Below are positions 1 to 9,373 of a DNA stretch of 64,000 nt, in pieces. The position numbers and the translations under genes were made by a program. Numbering within the stretch: the first letter of the stretch is position 1; the number at the start of each line of letters is the position of its first letter. The notes below the pieces were generated by a model. It was not told where the DNA came from, searched no databases, and saw only the letters and a program-made list of their open reading frames with translations. Origin of the DNA: Comamonas sp. GB3 AK4-5 (lineage in GTDB: Bacteria > Pseudomonadota > Gammaproteobacteria > Burkholderiales > Burkholderiaceae_C); contig NZ_CP166730.1 in assembly GCF_041320665.1 (NCBI RefSeq), forward strand, positions 1,922,001 through 1,986,000, in the 5' to 3' direction.

Positions 1-1
1 C

Positions 2-187
2 CTGGAAGGGCGCTGGATCTTTCACCCCGTGGGCGACGGCAGCCAGCGCGCCTGCAAGGTGGAGCTGCAGCTGGACTACGGCTTTGATTCGGCGGCGCTG
101 GCCGCCGTGGTGGGCCCGGTGTTTGACCGCATCGCCAACTCCATGGTGGATGCCTTCATCAAGCGCGCCGAGAATGTGTATGGGTGA
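2..187 (+). CDS. ratA: RatA-type START/COQ10-family protein, 3' end only
   Basis: The frame is open from the window edge to a TGA at 185-187 and encodes the last 61 residues of a small START-fold protein. The visible part has the family's final strands and C-terminal amphipathic helix (VELQLDYGFDS...VVGPVFDRIANSMVDAFIKRAENVYG). Members act as coenzyme Q chaperones or, as RatA in E. coli, inhibit 70S ribosome assembly; which role applies cannot be told. The rnfH-like gene overlaps its end, the usual ratA-rnfH pairing. The N-terminus lies outside the window. Confidence 0.85.
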   Translation: MEGRWIFHPVGDGSQRACKVELQLDYGFDSAALAAVVGPVFDRIANSMVDAFIKRAENVYG

Positions 188-491
188 CGTGCTGGTCTGG
201 CATTCGCCTGCACCGGGACAGGTTCAGGAATGCACCGTGCACCTGCCGCAACCCGCCACCGTGGCCCAGGCCTTGCAGGCTGCCGGGCTGCCTTGGGAGG
301 GCCTAGCCTGCGGCATCTGGGGGCGGGTGTGTGATGCCGCCACCTTGGTGCAAGCCGGCGACCGGGTAGAGCTCTACCGCCCGTTGACCGTAGACCCCAA
401 GGTCGCACGCCGCACCCGTTTTGCCAGCCAGGGCGCGCGCAGCACCGGCCTGTTTGCCAAGCGCAGGCTCAATAGCAAAGCGGGTTACTGA
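174..491 (+). CDS. rnfH: RnfH family (ubiquitin-fold) protein
   Basis: About 105 residues; starts at ATG 174 or ATG 180, both inside the end of ratA, so the two are translationally coupled. The beta-grasp core is visible: an N-terminal strand (VLVWHSPAPGQVQECTVHLP), a helix (TVAQALQAAGL), and the conserved C-terminal GDRVELYRPLTVDPKVARRTR motif. It is encoded next to ratA in many proteobacteria; its molecular role is poorly defined, with the ubiquitin-like fold suggesting a protein-protein or sulfur-carrier-like function. The tail after RRTRF is basic and low complexity. Confidence 0.85.
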   Translation: MCMGDVLVWHSPAPGQVQECTVHLPQPATVAQALQAAGLPWEGLACGIWGRVCDAATLVQAGDRVELYRPLTVDPKVARRTRFASQGARSTGLFAKRRLNSKAGY

Positions 492-575
492 ACTCGGAGC
501 GCAGGCTGGGCCAGTCCGGTTGGTGCGGCTTTTGAGGTGGGACGTGAAATCGCCGCAGCTCATCGCTGGCGCTGA

Positions 576-2174
<1,599 letters not shown>

Positions 2175-2180
2175 TGACGG

Positions 2181-2210
2181 AAAAATGGCTGCTGGATGGC
2201 AGCCATTTTT
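2181..2210 (+). terminator. Rho-independent terminator of guaB
   Basis: Perfect inverted repeat AAAAATGGCTGC, six-base loop, GCAGCCATTTTT beginning 6 bases after the guaB stop, with the T-run in the right arm. It separates guaB from the DIP1984-family gene. Confidence 0.85.
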
Positions 2211-2240
2211 CTGTGCTTGAAAGCTTGAACTGGAGTCTCC

Positions 2241-2693
2241 ATGAAATTGGCGGAAGCCTTGCTGCTGAGGGCGGATCAAAAAAAGAAGCTGGCCTCTTTG
2301 CGTGAACGCATTGCTCGCAATGCCATCGTGCAAGAGGGGGAGCAACCCAAGGAAAAAGTGGCGGACTTGCTGGCAGAGGCGACATCCACCTTGCAGGAGC
2401 AGCAAAAGCTGGTGCGCACCATCAATGCCGCCAACGAGGCTGCCAAGTTGGCAGACGGCCGCTTGCTGGCCGATCTGCTGGCGCAGCGCGACATGCTGGT
2501 GGCCCAGCATTCCCTGTTGAGCTGCGCTATCGATGCCACCCACAAAGATGTGGACCGCTACAGCCAGCGCGAAATCAAATGGGTGCCGCAGATTGATGTG
2601 GCCAGTGTGCAAAAGCAGGCCGATGATGTGTCGCGCAAGATCCGTGAGGTGAACGTGACGATCCAGGCCGCAAATTGGCAAATTGATATCTGA
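2241..2693 (+). CDS. DIP1984 family protein
   Basis: 150 residues, mostly helical and charged, starting MKLAEALLLRADQKKKLASLRERI, with GGAG close upstream. The opening KLAEALLLRADQKKKL and the block SLLSCAIDATHKDVDRYSQREIKWVPQIDV are hallmarks of the DIP1984 family (sometimes called septicolysin-like in old annotations). Long helices suggest a coiled coil over residues 10-85. Function is unknown. It lies alone between the guaB terminator and the vapBC-like operon. Confidence 0.85.
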   Translation: MKLAEALLLRADQKKKLASLRERIARNAIVQEGEQPKEKVADLLAEATSTLQEQQKLVRTINAANEAAKLADGRLLADLLAQRDMLVAQHSLLSCAIDATHKDVDRYSQREIKWVPQIDVASVQKQADDVSRKIREVNVTIQAANWQIDI

Positions 2694-2892
2694 GTTTTGG
2701 AGCGTCGCGGGCGAGTGCTAAGACCTCGGTGAGGCCAGGAGGTTGAAAACAAGCTGGTCTCTCAACTGGATGCGCGAAGGGCAGCGCACGGTGCTCAATA
2801 CACCATGTACCAATCAGCCCATCACTGTTTACAGCGCACTTTGTAGACTTCACCCCGCACCACCTTGCACTGACGCGACGCTCCCTTCTTTG

Positions 2893-2961
2893 CAGACCAG
2901 ATTGCGATCTTCTGGTCTGAATGTTAAAATCTGACCTGAATTAAATTTCAGGCCAGATTTT
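2893..2961. promoter_or_regulatory. Two inverted repeats upstream of the toxin-antitoxin operon
   Basis: First repeat: CAGACCAGA (2893-2901) and TCTGGTCTG (2911-2919). Second repeat: arms 2926-2940 and 2947-2961, 15 bases each with one mismatch. The two share a TCTG..CTGAA element. They sit 23-91 bases before the antitoxin ATG, the usual place for operators bound by an autoregulating antitoxin or antitoxin-toxin complex. Binding is an inference. Confidence 0.6.
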
Positions 2962-2983
2962 TCTTTTTCCGCAGTCTCTTCCC

Positions 2984-3244
2984 ATGCAATCCGTCGGTAT
3001 CTACGAAGCCAAGACCCGTTTCTCTGCCCTGATCGAATTGGTCGAGCAGGGCGAGGAAGTGCGCATCACCCGCCACGGCAAGGAAGTGGTGCGCATGCTG
3101 CCCATGCGCCGCAAGCCGGTGATCACTGACGAGCAGATTGCCCAGGAGTTGGCGCATATTGCGGCGCTGCAGTCCACCATACGGGCTGCAGAAGCTATGG
3201 ATTCCGTAGCAAGCCTGCGCCACTGCGGAAGGAGCCAGGCATGA
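2984..3244 (+). CDS. vapB: Phd/YefM-type antitoxin
   Basis: 86 residues. The N-terminus (IYEAKTRFSALIELVEQGEEVRITRHGKEVVRMLPM) is the Phd/YefM DNA-binding fold, which dimerises and binds its operator; the C-terminal half should wrap and neutralise the toxin. Its TGA overlaps the ATG of the downstream PIN gene by 4 bases, a standard antitoxin-toxin arrangement. The residues after about 70 ([13 protein letters not shown]) look weakly conserved. Confidence 0.9.
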   Translation: MQSVGIYEAKTRFSALIELVEQGEEVRITRHGKEVVRMLPMRRKPVITDEQIAQELAHIAALQSTIRAAEAMDSVASLRHCGRSQA

Positions 3245-3681
3245 GCGCCGCAGCTTTTGTGCTCGATGCCTCGGTCACCGCAGCCTGGTTGTTGCCAGAC
3301 AACGCCAGCAGCCATACCCAGCGCCTCTACACCCGCATACGCCGCGATGAGGTCGACCCGCAAGCCCCCAATCTCTGGCAGTGGGAATGTGGCAATCTGA
3401 TCGCCTCGGGTGTGAACCAGGGCCGTATTCCGCGCGCCAGTGTGGAAGGCCTGTGGGGCGTGCTGGAGGCCATACGCCACCGTGTGGAGCTGCATGAGCT
3501 GGCGCCCGCACAACACAAGGCCGTGCTGGATGTGGCGCAGGACACGGGCCTGCCCATTTACGACGCAGCCTACCTGTGGTTGGCGCAGTCGCTGCGCCTG
3601 CCGCTTGCCACATTCGATGCTGCCCAGATCGCCGCCGCCCGCAAAAGCGGTGTGCAGCTCTTGGCGCCCGAAGATTTCTGA
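3241..3681 (+). CDS. vapC: PIN-domain toxin (VapC type)
   Basis: 146 residues. PIN-domain ribonuclease predicted to cut RNA, with acidic Mg-binding residues at DAS (residue about 9), E in WQWECGN (about 43), D in [12 protein letters not shown] (about 105) and D in ATFD (about 124). All four acidic positions are present, so it looks active. Translationally coupled to the antitoxin by the 4-base ATGA overlap. It ends about 40 bases before guaA. Confidence 0.9.
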   Translation: MSAAAFVLDASVTAAWLLPDNASSHTQRLYTRIRRDEVDPQAPNLWQWECGNLIASGVNQGRIPRASVEGLWGVLEAIRHRVELHELAPAQHKAVLDVAQDTGLPIYDAAYLWLAQSLRLPLATFDAAQIAAARKSGVQLLAPEDF

Positions 3682-3722
3682 ACGTCTCCCTTTTTCTCCT
3701 ACCCTTCTTGCCCTTGACCACC

Positions 3723-5339
3723 ATGCAACACGACAAGATTCTCATTCTGGACTTCGGCTCCCAAGTCACCCAGCTGATTGCCCGCCGCGTGCGCGAAGCC
3801 CATGTCTACTGCGAAGTCCACCCCTGCGATGTGAGCAGCGACTGGGTGCGCGAATTCGCCGCCGACGGCAAGCTGAAGGGCGTGATCCTGTCCGGCAGCC
3901 ACGCCAGCGTTTATGAGGTGGACGACCGCGCGCCCGATGCCGTGTTCGAGCTGGGCATTCCCGTGCTGGGCATTTGCTACGGCATGCAGACCATGGCCAC
4001 CCAGCTGGGCGGCAAGGTCGAAGGCAGCAACAGCCGCGAATTCGGTTACGCCGAAGTCCGCGCCCATGGCCATACCGCGCTGCTCAAGGGCATTGAGGAC
4101 TTTGTCACGCCCGAAGGCCACGGCATGCTCAAGGTCTGGATGAGCCATGGCGACAAGGTCACCGAGCTGCCCCCGGGCTTCAAGGTCATGGCCTCCACAC
4201 CGTCCTGCCCCATCGCCGGCATGGCCGACGAAGCACGTCGCTACTACGCCGTGCAGTTCCACCCCGAAGTCACGCACACCGTGCAAGGCCAGGCCCTGCT
4301 GAACCGCTTTGTGCTGGACATCTGTGGCACCCAGGCCGACTGGATCATGGGCGACTACATCGCAGAAGCCGTGGCCAAGATCCGCGAGCAGGTGGGTGAC
4401 GAAGAGGTGATCCTGGGCCTGTCCGGCGGCGTGGATTCTTCCGTCGCTGCGGCCCTGATCCACCGCGCCATCGGCGACCAGCTGACCTGCGTGTTTGTGG
4501 ACCATGGTCTGCTGCGCCTGAACGAAGGCGATGCAGTCATGGAGATGTTTGAAGGCAAGCTGCATGCCAAGGTCATCCGCGTGGATGCCTCCGAGCTGTT
4601 CCTGGGCAAGCTGGCCGGTGTGTCCGAGCCAGAAGCCAAGCGCAAGATCATCGGCGGACTGTTTGTCGATGTGTTCAAGGCCGAAGCCGCCAAACTCAAG
4701 GCCGCCACGGCCGGCAGCAAGGGTGCGACCTTCCTGGCCCAGGGCACCATTTACCCCGACGTGATCGAGTCCGGCGGTGCCAAGAGCAAAAAGGCCGTCA
4801 CCATCAAGAGCCACCACAATGTGGGCGGTCTGCCCGAGCAGTTGGGCCTGAAGCTGCTGGAGCCGCTGCGTGACCTGTTCAAGGACGAGGTGCGCGAGCT
4901 GGGTGTGGCCCTGGGCCTGCCCCGTGGCATGGTCTACCGCCATCCCTTCCCTGGTCCCGGCCTGGGTGTGCGCATTCTGGGCGAGGTGAAAAAGGAATAC
5001 GCCGACCTGCTGCGCCGCGCCGATGCCATCTTCATCGAAGAGTTGAACAACTGGATCGACGAGGCCAGCGGCAAGAGCTGGTATGACCTGACCAGTCAGG
5101 CCTTCACCGTCTTCCTGCCCGTCAAGAGCGTGGGCGTGATGGGCGACGGCCGCACCTACGACTACGTCGTGGCCCTACGCGCCGTGCAGACCAGCGACTT
5201 CATGACAGCCGACTGGGCCGAGCTGCCTTATGGTCTGCTGAAGAAGGTCTCCGGCCGCATCATCAACGAAGTGCGTGGCATCAACCGCGTGACCTACGAC
5301 GTCTCGACCAAGCCGCCTGCAACCATTGAGTGGGAATAA
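3723..5339 (+). CDS. guaA: GMP synthase (glutamine-hydrolysing)
   Basis: 538 residues. Converts XMP to GMP with ATP and glutamine. An N-terminal class I glutamine amidotransferase has its nucleophile Cys in GICYGMQTM (about residue 85) and His-Glu in QFHPEVTH; the ATP pyrophosphatase PP-loop is GLSGGVDSS (about 232); the dimerisation domain ends in the invariant TIEWE. ATG 3723 ([18 protein letters not shown]) is chosen over the longer upstream frame because it matches the family start. The last codons are att, gag, tgg, gaa, taa; this end is the integration point of the island that follows, and a second copy of the TIEWE-stop coding end is found at 51788-51805. Confidence 0.98.
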   Translation: MQHDKILILDFGSQVTQLIARRVREAHVYCEVHPCDVSSDWVREFAADGKLKGVILSGSHASVYEVDDRAPDAVFELGIPVLGICYGMQTMATQLGGKVEGSNSREFGYAEVRAHGHTALLKGIEDFVTPEGHGMLKVWMSHGDKVTELPPGFKVMASTPSCPIAGMADEARRYYAVQFHPEVTHTVQGQALLNRFVLDICGTQADWIMGDYIAEAVAKIREQVGDEEVILGLSGGVDSSVAAALIHRAIGDQLTCVFVDHGLLRLNEGDAVMEMFEGKLHAKVIRVDASELFLGKLAGVSEPEAKRKIIGGLFVDVFKAEAAKLKAATAGSKGATFLAQGTIYPDVIESGGAKSKKAVTIKSHHNVGGLPEQLGLKLLEPLRDLFKDEVRELGVALGLPRGMVYRHPFPGPGLGVRILGEVKKEYADLLRRADAIFIEELNNWIDEASGKSWYDLTSQAFTVFLPVKSVGVMGDGRTYDYVVALRAVQTSDFMTADWAELPYGLLKKVSGRIINEVRGINRVTYDVSTKPPATIEWE

Positions 5340-5341
5340 TT
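5325..5341. other. Proximal attachment site (att) at the 3' end of guaA
   Basis: ATTGAGTGGGA (5325-5335) at the guaA stop is repeated exactly at 51791-51801, and similarity extends a few bases further on each side. The distal copy keeps the same reading (Thr-Ile-Glu-Trp-Glu-stop) with GAG-TGA instead of GAA-TAA, as expected if the island supplied its own guaA end on integration. The guaA 3' end is a known target of tyrosine-integrase islands. Confidence 0.85.
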
Positions 5342-5344
5342 TAA

Positions 5345-5428
5345 AGTTTCCAGCAACGTACGGTAGCGTTCTGGAAACTGCTGATTCCCTATAAGGAATC
5401 ATGGGTTGTTCGTCCAAGGACAACCCAT
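5345..5428. repeat. Three consecutive stem-loops after guaA
   Basis: AGTTTCCAG/CTGGAAACT (5345-5353 and 5371-5379), TGATTCC/GGAATCA (5382-5388 and 5395-5401) and ATGGGTTGT/ACAACCCAT (5401-5409 and 5420-5428), all with perfect arms. They lie between the island att site and the integrase. They may terminate guaA transcription or be recombination-related; none has a T-run typical of an intrinsic terminator. Confidence 0.6.
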
Positions 5429-5465
5429 AAAATACAACAATAGCCGTAAATTCATGCGGTACGCC

Positions 5466-5530
5466 TGACGGTAAAGCTGTAACATTTCGGAACGTTGCTT
5501 TCCCATACCGACACCTCCCTGTGACGGTAT
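5466..5530. promoter_or_regulatory. Putative integrase arm-type sites, proximal end
   Basis: TGACGGTAAA at 5466-5475 and GTGACGGTAT at 5521-5530. The same two decamers occur at the other end of the island (51690-51699 and 51701-51710). Repeats near both ends of an island are typical of integrase arm-binding sites; binding is inferred. Confidence 0.6.
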
Positions 5531-5549
5531 CAACGAAAGCCTAATCAAA

Positions 5550-6782
5550 ATGCTTACTGACACCGAACTACGCAGCCTGCGCCCTAGAGAAAAAGCCTAC
5601 AAAATCTCGGATCGTGATGGTATGTATGTCATGGTGACTACTGCTGGCACGAAGTCATTTCGCTATGACTACCGCCTCAATGGCCGACGAGAAACACTCA
5701 CTATTGGTAAGTACGACGACACTGCAGGGGCTAAACACCCTAGAAGCCCAGATCAGCTTGAGTTTGGGATGACGGTATCGTTAGCTGAAGCCAGATCACT
5801 GCTGACGGTAGCGCGACGGTATGTTGAGCGTGGCCAGTCACCAGCCAAAACCAAGGCACTTACCAAGCAGGAAGCCATCAATGCTCTGACCTTCGCTTCT
5901 TGGGCTGAACGCTACTTTGAGGACAAGGCAGATCCGAACAATGGTGCAAAGCTTGCGGACTCAACGCTGGCTATGCGGCGGTCTGTATACACCCGGCACT
6001 TGTTACCAGCGTTTGGCAAACTGAAGTTGGAAGAAATCACACCTGCATTGTTGATGCAGCTTTGTGAAAAAATTAAAAAGAATGGTGCTCCAGCTCCTGC
6101 TGTGCAAGTTCGTGAAATCACGTTGCTTGTGTACCGATTTGCACTATCCAAAGATAAAACGCTTCAAGTCGGCAACCCAGCAGCTGATATTAGGCCAAGC
6201 GATATTGCGAGCTTTAAGCCTCGTGATCGTGCACTAAGTCCCAATGAAATAAAAATATTTTTTGAAAGTCTAGAAAAAATTGGGACTACCCCAACCCTAA
6301 GATTAGCGATTAAATTTATTCTTTTAACTATGGTTAGAAAAGGAGAGTTTATAGATGCAACTTGGGATGAGATCGATTTTGATAATTCCGCCTGGATAAT
6401 CCCCAAAGAGCGGATGAAAGCATCAAGGCCACACGTCGTTTACTTGAGTGACCAAGCACTTGATATATTGGTGAGTTTTCGGGCTTGCTTTTCAGCTTCT
6501 AAATATATTCATCCTGGAAGATACGACTCATCAGTTCCTCTGAGCAATGCAACATTAAATAGAGTAATCGATATCGCTGTCAAAAAAGCAAATGAACTTG
6601 GGAATGAATTAGAGAGCTTTACAGTGCATGACTTGCGAAGAACAGCGTCATCACTGCTGAATGAGTTTGGGTTCAACAGGGACTGGATTGAGAAGTGTTT
6701 AGCCCATGAAGAAAATAGCGTGAGAAGTACTTATAACAAGGCTGAGTATTCGCATCAAAGAAGAGTAATGCTTCAAGCTTAG
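5550..6782 (+). CDS. int: Tyrosine integrase of the guaA island
   Basis: 410 residues, P4-integrase type. The N-terminal DUF4102-like arm-binding domain (about 1-100: GMYVMVTTAGTKSFRYDYRLNGRRETLTIGKY) is followed by a SAM-like core-binding domain (about 115-210) and the catalytic domain. Catalytic residues visible are Arg in TMVRKGEF (about 263), His-x-x-Arg in HDLRRT (about 359), His in LAHEE and Tyr in STYNKAEY (about 393). It would excise and integrate the island at guaA. The 3' third is clearly more AT-rich than guaA, a sign of transfer. Confidence 0.95.
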   Translation: MLTDTELRSLRPREKAYKISDRDGMYVMVTTAGTKSFRYDYRLNGRRETLTIGKYDDTAGAKHPRSPDQLEFGMTVSLAEARSLLTVARRYVERGQSPAKTKALTKQEAINALTFASWAERYFEDKADPNNGAKLADSTLAMRRSVYTRHLLPAFGKLKLEEITPALLMQLCEKIKKNGAPAPAVQVREITLLVYRFALSKDKTLQVGNPAADIRPSDIASFKPRDRALSPNEIKIFFESLEKIGTTPTLRLAIKFILLTMVRKGEFIDATWDEIDFDNSAWIIPKERMKASRPHVVYLSDQALDILVSFRACFSASKYIHPGRYDSSVPLSNATLNRVIDIAVKKANELGNELESFTVHDLRRTASSLLNEFGFNRDWIEKCLAHEENSVRSTYNKAEYSHQRRVMLQA

Positions 6783-6899
6783 GCAGATATTGTTGATTGT
6801 TTTATTTATGAGCGTCAATTGGGTGATTTGGTAAAAAATTCAAGAATAGAGGCATTAAATTTTTAAGAATAAATTTAAAATATAATGTGAGGAAATTAA

Positions 6900-7670
6900 A
6901 TGAGGGAATTTACTCTTTCTGATTTCAATGAAAATAATAAAAGCATTCCGCCTCCAGATTGGGCGATGGAATGTATCGTCTCGATTAGATCATTGTGGGA
7001 GATCTCTGCAATGGCTGGCGATGTTGCACCAATACTTCCGGTAGTCAAGGAGAAAAAATCCATAGACAAAAAATGGAGGTCTGATTATTTTGAGCGGACT
7101 CGTGAAATGAGTAAGGTGCTGCAGTCTGATCGAAATCAATTAGGTGATTTTGTGTACTACGACCCGCACTTGGGAGTAAATTCCATAAAAACGGGGAAAA
7201 AAGAAAAAACGAAAATAGATTTAAGAAATACACAAGTCGATGTCATTAGTGCTATTGAATTTCTTTGGAATAGATACGGAAAGAGTTCTTTTCCGGAAGG
7301 GTTGGAGCTAATCCATAAAAAACAAAAGGAGCGAAGACTTTATCTTGCATCCAAGGCTGACAAAGAGAAGAAAAATTATTATTTTAGCTCTGGTGAGAAT
7401 GAAGCCAAAGAATCTGCAGCCAATAGGCAAGATAAGGCCAATGCAACAAAGGAAATAAAAAGGCTGCAGGCTATGCTTTATATCATTTCATGTGCTAATC
7501 ATGGCATTGATTGGAAAATTAAATCTTTAGACATGGATTTGATTTTTAATTGGCTTGACGATATAGAAGAGGTCGGGTTTGAAAAAGTTCATGGATTCGG
7601 GCAGCATGCCATTGAAAATCTTGTAGAAAAATGCTTTAAGGCATACTGGGAACTAAAAGAAAAAAAATAA
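6900..7670 (+). CDS. AT-rich orphan protein of unknown function
   Basis: 256 residues, AT-rich and Lys/Glu-rich, unlike the core genome. The N-terminus (residues 1-50) has a Trp-containing helical stretch (SIPPPDWAMECIVSIRSLWEISA); residues 130-180 are highly charged and probably helical or coiled coil; the C-terminus has DMDLIFNWLDDIEEVGF. No signal peptide or membrane segment is seen. I do not recognise the family. Position directly behind the integrase is where cargo such as phage-defence genes is often found, but nothing in the sequence supports a specific role. Confidence 0.65.
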   Translation: MREFTLSDFNENNKSIPPPDWAMECIVSIRSLWEISAMAGDVAPILPVVKEKKSIDKKWRSDYFERTREMSKVLQSDRNQLGDFVYYDPHLGVNSIKTGKKEKTKIDLRNTQVDVISAIEFLWNRYGKSSFPEGLELIHKKQKERRLYLASKADKEKKNYYFSSGENEAKESAANRQDKANATKEIKRLQAMLYIISCANHGIDWKIKSLDMDLIFNWLDDIEEVGFEKVHGFGQHAIENLVEKCFKAYWELKEKK

Positions 7671-7796
7671 TGGAAGATGAGGGGGTATAAAGTGGCAGCA
7701 AAAAACGTTAAAAGACCACTAACTGGACGCATGTAGTCCCCTTGAGAACCTGAGCCAGCGGGAAGTAGAGAATTCGCAAACCAACGGAGTCTCTAC

Positions 7797-7935
7797 ATGA
7801 AGAAATCCAGATTCAGCGAAGCGCAGATAGTCAGCATCCTTAAAGAGGTTGAGATGGGGGCAAGGTTGGCGACACATGCAGAAAGCTTGGCGTGAGCGAG
7901 CCGACGTACTACAAATGGAAGAGCCAGTTCTCGGT
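7797..7935 (+). pseudogene. IS3-family OrfA fragment, frameshifted
   Basis: ATG 7797 starts MKKSRFSEAQIVSILKEVEMGARL, the OrfA helix-turn-helix; a frameshift follows and the homology continues in another frame as DTCRKLGVSEPTYYKWKSQF. The rest of the transposase is missing. Confidence 0.8.
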
Positions 7936-8048
7936 GCGGGTTCAACCGGTCGATGCAACACATTCGTTGAACATCTCCGTTGGTGTCCTGAATCCCAGAG
8001 GCTTCCTGGGCGCTCATTCAATTTTCTCGCAATCGTATCCAACTCCTG

Positions 8049-8700
8049 CTACGAGTAGCAAGACACATCCATGCTCTTGGGCAGGTACTGCCGCAGCAGC
8101 CCATTGGTGTTCTCGTTGGTGCCGCGCTGCCAAGGGTTCTGTGGGTCACAGAAGTAGACCTGGATGTTTGTGTCAGTGGTGAAGCGCTTGTGGCCTGCCA
8201 TCTCCGAGCCTCGGTCCCACGTCAAGAATCGGTAGAGTTCTTGCGGCAAGATGCGGGCATGCCTGGCCAACGCTGCTGCGACGGTATACGAGTCTTTGTC
8301 CGCCAGCTTGACCAGCATCACGTAGCGCGTGTGCCGCTTCACCAAGGTGGCGATCGGCTATGTGCGCCACCGAACAGCATCAGTGGCCCGGCACTGCCCG
8401 GTCCTCGATGCACACGGGCCGCTCGCTGATGGGCACTGCATCCACGATGCGGCCATGGATGGGCGTTTTCTGGGTGCAGTGGCGCGAGCGGCGCATCCTT
8501 CTGGTCCGGCGCAAGTGCGTCAGCAACTCCTTCTTCAAGGCCCCACGCGCTTGAACGAACAACGTGCGGTAGATGGCTTCGTGCGACACCTGCCAATCCT
8601 TTTCACCTGGGTATGTCCGCTTGAGCCATCCTGCGATTTGCTCAGGCGACCACTGGCTTTGCAATTGCGTGGCCACGATCTGTGCCAGTGCAGGATGCTT
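8049..8700 (-). pseudogene. IS30-family transposase, 5'-truncated and frameshifted
   Basis: On the minus strand the frame 8676-8380 reads LQSQWSPEQIAGWLKRTYPGEKDWQVSHEAIYRTLF..., and after a disruption near 8370-8390, in what should be GHWEGDLLFGGAHS, the homology continues in 8345-8049 as VKRHTRYVMLVKL...LTWDRGSEMAGH...YFCDPQNPWQRGTNENTNGLLRQYLP. This is the DDE core of IS30 transposases. The N-terminal DNA-binding part is lost at the junction with an IS3 fragment near 8700. Confidence 0.85.
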
Positions 8701-8948
8701 GATGCATGGCGATGAAGGCGTACTTCAGTCGGACTGACTGGCATCTGCTGCTGGCGAACCCATTTGTACAGGCTATGTGCGCTCACCCCCAAGCGGCGAG
8801 AGACATCGGCCACGCTGTGGCCGTGTTCCGGGATTTGCTTGGCGGCTGCAATCCTGAATTCTTCGGGGTAACGTTGACTGCTCATAAGGACTCCTATTGA
8901 AACGGAAATAGGAGGCTTTGAACTATCTACCAAACTCTGGTCGATTCA
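8700..8948 (-). pseudogene. IS3-family left end and OrfA fragment
   Basis: ATG at 8885 (minus strand) starts MSSQRYPEEFRIAAAKQIPEHGHSVADVSRRLG..., an IS3 OrfA; the tail of the fragment reads LKYAFIAMHQ in another frame, the start of OrfB, so the middle is deleted. The upstream terminal sequence (8888-8948) is one of three copies in the window. Confidence 0.8.
8888..8948 (-). repeat. IS3 left-end remnant, copy 1
   Basis: Sequence GGACTCCTATTGAAACGG to TCGATTCA, about 61 bases, repeated in opposite orientation at 12542-12605 and in the same orientation at 32897-32956. It is the terminal sequence upstream of an IS3-type orfA. Confidence 0.8.
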
Positions 8949-9030
8949 GTCTCAGAAATTCGAGGGGACTACAACAACAGCTCCATACGCAATCATCCGT
9001 GACCCGTCAACTCGACTCATCATCAGTTTT

Positions 9031-9105
9031 GATGGGTTAGTCATGGGTTAGAAATTCAGGGATGTCGCGCCTCCAAAATTGAACCCATCCGGATGCTGAT
9101 GGGTT
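9031..9105. repeat. Iteron-like 8-mers upstream of the AlpA gene
   Basis: GATGGGTT at 9031-9038 and 9098-9105, CATGGGTT at 9042-9049, and the inverted AACCCATC at 9082-9089, all within 75 bases just upstream of the replication module. They could be regulator or initiator binding sites; the evidence is only the repetition and position. Confidence 0.4.
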
Positions 9106-9154
9106 CGACGGGACTCATTGAACCAACTTCAATAGTTCTTTCAAGGAGGCTTAA

Positions 9155-9373
9155 ATGGCACAACAATTTCAAGAGGCACTGATTCGCAAGTGCAAAGTTC
9201 TGGAGATGACCGGTTGGTCCAACTCGACTTTATATCTTCGGATCTCTAAGGGTGAGTTCAAACCAGGTGTCAAAGTCGGCAGCCGCATGGTCGCTTGGCC
9301 CCTGAGCGAGGTTGAGGCATACATCAAAGCGCGCATCTCTGAGCGTGACGAGCAGATCGGTGGGGCAGCATGA
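9155..9373 (+). CDS. AlpA/excisionase-family regulator
   Basis: 72 residues. A MerR-like winged helix: IRKCKVLEMTGWSNSTLYLRISKGEFKPGVKVGSRMVAWPLSEVEAYIKARIS, as in AlpA and phage excisionases. The pattern of Ser-Thr-Leu-Tyr in the recognition helix and WPLSEVEAYI in the wing is diagnostic. AGGAGG precedes the ATG. Its stop overlaps the start of the DUF927 gene by 4 bases, so the two are co-translated. It may activate integrase or replication genes of the element. Confidence 0.9.
   Translation: MAQQFQEALIRKCKVLEMTGWSNSTLYLRISKGEFKPGVKVGSRMVAWPLSEVEAYIKARISERDEQIGGAA

Larger units (their letters stand above)
7732..8973 (+). mobile_element. Degenerate IS3-family element containing other IS fragments
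   Basis: Left end TGTAGTCCCCTTGA (7732 on) and right end, read on the other strand, TGTAGTCCCCTCGA (ending 8973) are inverted repeats of about 23 bases with 17 matches. Inside are an IS3 orfA fragment on the plus strand and, inserted in the opposite orientation, IS30 and second IS3 remnants. No target duplication is seen. Confidence 0.65.

Noticed and set aside
3699-4943. A 414-codon minus-strand frame opposite guaA
   Set aside because: Shadow of guaA; no start context and no recognisable domain.
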